From positions 124,001-188,000 of the forward strand of contig NZ_CP018335.1 of the NCBI RefSeq assembly GCF_001902295.1: a stretch of DNA of 64,000 nt, in the 5' to 3' direction. The notes under the pieces are model-generated. The model saw nothing but the letters and a program-made list of their open reading frames with translations, did not search any database and was not told where the DNA came from. The DNA comes from Clostridium kluyveri (GTDB lineage Bacteria > Bacillota > Clostridia > Clostridiales > Clostridiaceae). Both the position numbers and the translations under genes were made by a program. This document shows, one piece after another, positions 61,720-64,000 of this stretch; position 1 is the stretch's first letter; each line of letters starts with the position of its first letter.

Positions 61720-62683
61720 AGTGAAAATTGCAGGTTTAGGAAGTTACGTTCCACCTAAAATTTTAGATAATAATGATCTGTCTTTAATAGTGGATACCAA
61801 TGATGAATGGATAAGATGTAGAACAGGAATAAGACAAAGGAGAATATCACAGGGAGAAAACACTTCAGAAATGGCTACAAAAGCAGCTATAAATGCTATG
61901 AAAAGTGCAAATATAAAGGCAGAAGATATTGATCTTATAGTGGTTGCGACCATTACACCGGATAATTTTATACCTTCTACAGCATGTATAGTACAAAAAA
62001 ATATTAAAGCTGTTAATGCTACTTGTTTTGATATATCTGCAGCCTGTTCTGGACTTATATATGGATTAGATATTGGAACACAGTTTATACGTTCAGGAAG
62101 ATTTAAAGTGGTACTTGCAATAGGAGCTGAAACTCTTTCTAAGATACTTAACTGGCAGGATAGAAGTACCTGTATTTTGTTTGGAGATGGGGCCGCTGCT
62201 GCTATTTTACAAATAGGAGAAGAGGAGAGTATACTTTCTATGTATACAGGATCTGATGGATTTCAAGGAGATGCCTTAACCTGTCCTGCAGTTCCGGTAA
62301 ATAATCCCTGTACTACATCAGATTTTCAAAAAAGTGTGGTAACTATGGATGGTAAAGCTATATTTAAATTTGCAGTAAAGATTTTAGTAAAGTCTGTGAA
62401 AATGTTACTTAAGGAACAGGAGGTTACCTTAGAAGAAATTAAATATATAATTCCTCATCAAGCTAATTATAGAATAATAGAATGTGCTGCTAAAATATTA
62501 AAGGTAGATATAGATAAATTCTATATTAATCTAGACCTATATGGAAATACATCTGCAGCTAGTGTAGGAATAGCTCTGGATGAGGTATATAAAAAGAATT
62601 TGGTAGAAAAGGGAGATAAAGTTCTTATTATAGGTTTTGGAGGAGGATTAACCTACGGAGGATTATTGATTAATGTAATTTAA
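61712..62683 (+). CDS. fabH: Beta-ketoacyl-ACP synthase III
   Basis: A 323-residue condensing enzyme that starts fatty-acid synthesis from acetyl-CoA and malonyl-ACP. The catalytic triad is visible: Cys in DISAACSGLIYG near residue 112, His in IIPHQANYRII, and Asn in LDLYGNTSAAS. GGGLTYGGLLI is the usual end. CAAAGGAG lies within the preceding gene. It is part of the cluster with acp, fabK and fabD. Confidence 0.96.
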   Translation: MNKVKIAGLGSYVPPKILDNNDLSLIVDTNDEWIRCRTGIRQRRISQGENTSEMATKAAINAMKSANIKAEDIDLIVVATITPDNFIPSTACIVQKNIKAVNATCFDISAACSGLIYGLDIGTQFIRSGRFKVVLAIGAETLSKILNWQDRSTCILFGDGAAAAILQIGEEESILSMYTGSDGFQGDALTCPAVPVNNPCTTSDFQKSVVTMDGKAIFKFAVKILVKSVKMLLKEQEVTLEEIKYIIPHQANYRIIECAAKILKVDIDKFYINLDLYGNTSAASVGIALDEVYKKNLVEKGDKVLIIGFGGGLTYGGLLINVI

Positions 62684-62707
62684 TGATCGGTATTCTGGAG
62701 GGTAAAA

Positions 62708-62935
62708 ATGATTTTTAATAGGATAAAGAAGATTATAGTAGAACAGCTTAATTTAGATGAAAAGGATATAGAAGAAAATACTTCTTTTAAAGAGCTTAAA
62801 GTAGATTCTTTAGAATTATTTCAAATAATAATTGATATAGAAGAGGAATTTGATGTTCAAATAGAAGATGCGGAATCAATAAAAACTGTTCAAGATGCAG
62901 TAAAGATTGTAGAAGAAAAAATTAATATAAAATAG
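62708..62935 (+). CDS. acpP: Acyl carrier protein
   Basis: A 75-residue acidic carrier. The phosphopantetheine attachment Ser lies in KVDSLELFQII near residue 37, within the usual four-helix plan. It lies between fabH and fabK and holds the growing acyl chain. GGAGGG precedes the ATG. The DSLE motif is kept. Confidence 0.95.
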   Translation: MIFNRIKKIIVEQLNLDEKDIEENTSFKELKVDSLELFQIIIDIEEEFDVQIEDAESIKTVQDAVKIVEEKINIK

Positions 62936-62947
62936 GAGGTCTAGTTT

Positions 62948-63892
62948 ATGATTAATACTGTATTTTCCAATATGATGGGAATAAAATATCCAATTATCCA
63001 GGGAGGAATGGCCCGTATTGCAGATAGTTCTTTAGCAGCTGCAGTATCTAATGCAGGAGGAGTTGGGATAATTACAGGGAATGCACCTCTTGAGTGGGTA
63101 AGAAATGAGATACGCAAGGCTAAGGAACTTACGGATAAACCTTTTGGTGTGAACATAATGTTACTTTCAGAAACCGCTGAGGCTGTGGCTAAAATGGCAT
63201 GTGAAGAAGAGATAAAATTTGTTACTACAGGGGCAGGTAATCCAGGAAAATACATAGACATGTGGAAAAGGTACAATATAAAGGTTATACCTGTGGTTGC
63301 ATCTGTGGCATTAGCCAAAAGAATGGAAAGAGCGGGAGTAGATGCTGTTATTGCAGAGGGATGTGAATCAGGAGGACATATAGGAGAACTCACAACCATG
63401 GCATTAGTTCCTCAGGTAGTAGATGCTGTAAGTATTCCTATAATTGCAGCAGGAGGTATAGGTGACGGGAGAGGAGCAGCAGCAGCTTTTATGCTTGGAG
63501 CAGAGGGTATACAACTTGGAACCAGATTTTTAGTTGCAAGAGAGTGTACAGTTCCAAAAAGCTATAAAGATAAGGTATTAAGATCGAAGGATATAGATAC
63601 TCAAGTTACAGGAAGAGCTACAGGTCATCCTGTACGTGTTTTGAGAAATAAACTTACTAGAAAATTTCAATTGCTGGAAAAGCAAGGGGCATCTCTTGAA
63701 CAATATGAAGAATTGGGAAAAGGAGCTCTTGCAAAGGCTGTAGTAGATGGGGATGTAGAAAATGGTTCTGTTATGGCAGGACAGATAGTAGGACTTGTAA
63801 ATAAAGAGCAAAGTTGTAGTGAAATAATAGAAGAAATATTTAAGGAATGCAAAAATAGTATTGAGAAGATAAACAATATGTTTGAAAAATAG
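62948..63892 (+). CDS. fabK: Enoyl-ACP reductase II (FabK)
   Basis: A 314-residue FMN enzyme that carries out the last reduction of each elongation cycle with NAD(P)H. Motifs: YPIIQGGMARIADSSLAAAV, GGVGIITGNAPLEW, KPFGVNIMLLS, AVIAEGCESGGHIGELTTM, IIAAGGIGDGRGAAAAF and GIQLGTRFLVAREC. It is typical FabK. AGGAGG precedes the ATG, 12 bases after acpP. It is a distant paralogue of the flavoprotein at 60137. Confidence 0.95.
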   Translation: MINTVFSNMMGIKYPIIQGGMARIADSSLAAAVSNAGGVGIITGNAPLEWVRNEIRKAKELTDKPFGVNIMLLSETAEAVAKMACEEEIKFVTTGAGNPGKYIDMWKRYNIKVIPVVASVALAKRMERAGVDAVIAEGCESGGHIGELTTMALVPQVVDAVSIPIIAAGGIGDGRGAAAAFMLGAEGIQLGTRFLVARECTVPKSYKDKVLRSKDIDTQVTGRATGHPVRVLRNKLTRKFQLLEKQGASLEQYEELGKGALAKAVVDGDVENGSVMAGQIVGLVNKEQSCSEIIEEIFKECKNSIEKINNMFEK

Positions 63893-63907
63893 TATTTGGA
63901 GGTAAAC

Positions 63908-64000
63908 ATGGGCAAAATAGCATTTTTATTTCCGGGCCAGGGAGCACAGTATCTAGGTATGGGAGAAGATCTCTTTGAAAATATAAACGTATGTAAAGAG
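63908..64000 (+). CDS. fabD: Malonyl-CoA:ACP transacylase, 5' end
   Basis: The first 31 codons, cut by the window edge. MGKIAFLFPGQGAQYLGMGE is the classic start with the FPGQGAQ motif that forms the oxyanion hole. GGAGG lies seven bases before the ATG. It loads malonate from CoA onto ACP. It lies 15 bases after fabK in the same operon. Confidence 0.95.
   Translation, partial: MGKIAFLFPGQGAQYLGMGEDLFENINVCKE

Overview
The window is AT-rich, Gram-positive DNA with strong purine-rich ribosome binding sites, many TTG/GTG starts, a T-box leader and tRNAs with encoded CCA ends. The gene content (CYP152-type P450, AarF kinase with a phasin-like partner, DnaC/DnaD, FabH-ACP-FabK-FabD, acyl-ACP thioesterase) points to a Clostridium sensu stricto genome, probably the C. 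kluyveri / C. ljungdahlii side. The genus is inferred from gene families and style, not from a database match.

Region by region. 1-9.8 kb: the end of a P450 peroxygenase, a zinc-ribbon protein, tRNA-Arg, a secreted protein, an ABC transporter with its own histidine kinase and response regulator (flanked by two copies of a dispersed non-coding repeat), a metallophosphoesterase, an FRG-domain protein and a GtrA protein. 9.8-22 kb: mostly housekeeping. It holds a LysR regulator convergent with a citrate synthase, an EcsC protein, a DksA-like protein, a leucine T-box with leuA, psd, a TetR regulator, the AarF/phasin pair, two tRNAs and tadA. 22-29 kb: a decayed phage and mobile-element zone. It has two HTH/membrane-protein modules, an operator repeat, three tandem transcription-unit-like non-coding repeats, a terminase small subunit fused to the tail of another phage protein, a truncated group II intron, a broken GH25 endolysin and other remnants.

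29-45.5 kb: an acquired, partly GC-richer accessory region. It encodes a rifamycin phosphotransferase homologue with a cupin and a HAD protein under a TetR regulator with twin palindromic operators. It then has an ECF sigma/anti-sigma pair next to a deletion-fused ABC relic, a heterodimeric ABC exporter, transposase debris with 20-bp tandem repeats, a DUF2975/HTH pair, a relic copy of the exporter, two paralogous methyltransferases, and an MFS exporter with a MarR regulator. 45.5-48 kb: a CsoR-regulated metal P-type ATPase operon whose csoR apparently starts at ATT.

48-64 kb: chromosomal backbone again. It contains an M18 aminopeptidase, two flavoproteins, purA, an acyl-ACP thioesterase, a complete insertion sequence, a CoA-binding protein, a seven-gene tRNA operon with a duplicated Glu-Val-Asp cassette, the helicase-loader pair dnaD-dnaC, and the start of a FabT-controlled type II fatty-acid synthesis cluster that runs off the right edge.

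The most unusual material is the 23.4-24.1 kb array of three promoter-RNA-terminator-like units, two of which share a potential H-type pseudoknot. Next come the repeats flanking the ABC/two-component operon, the fused phage gene, the non-canonical csoR start, and the clear signs of recent gene decay.
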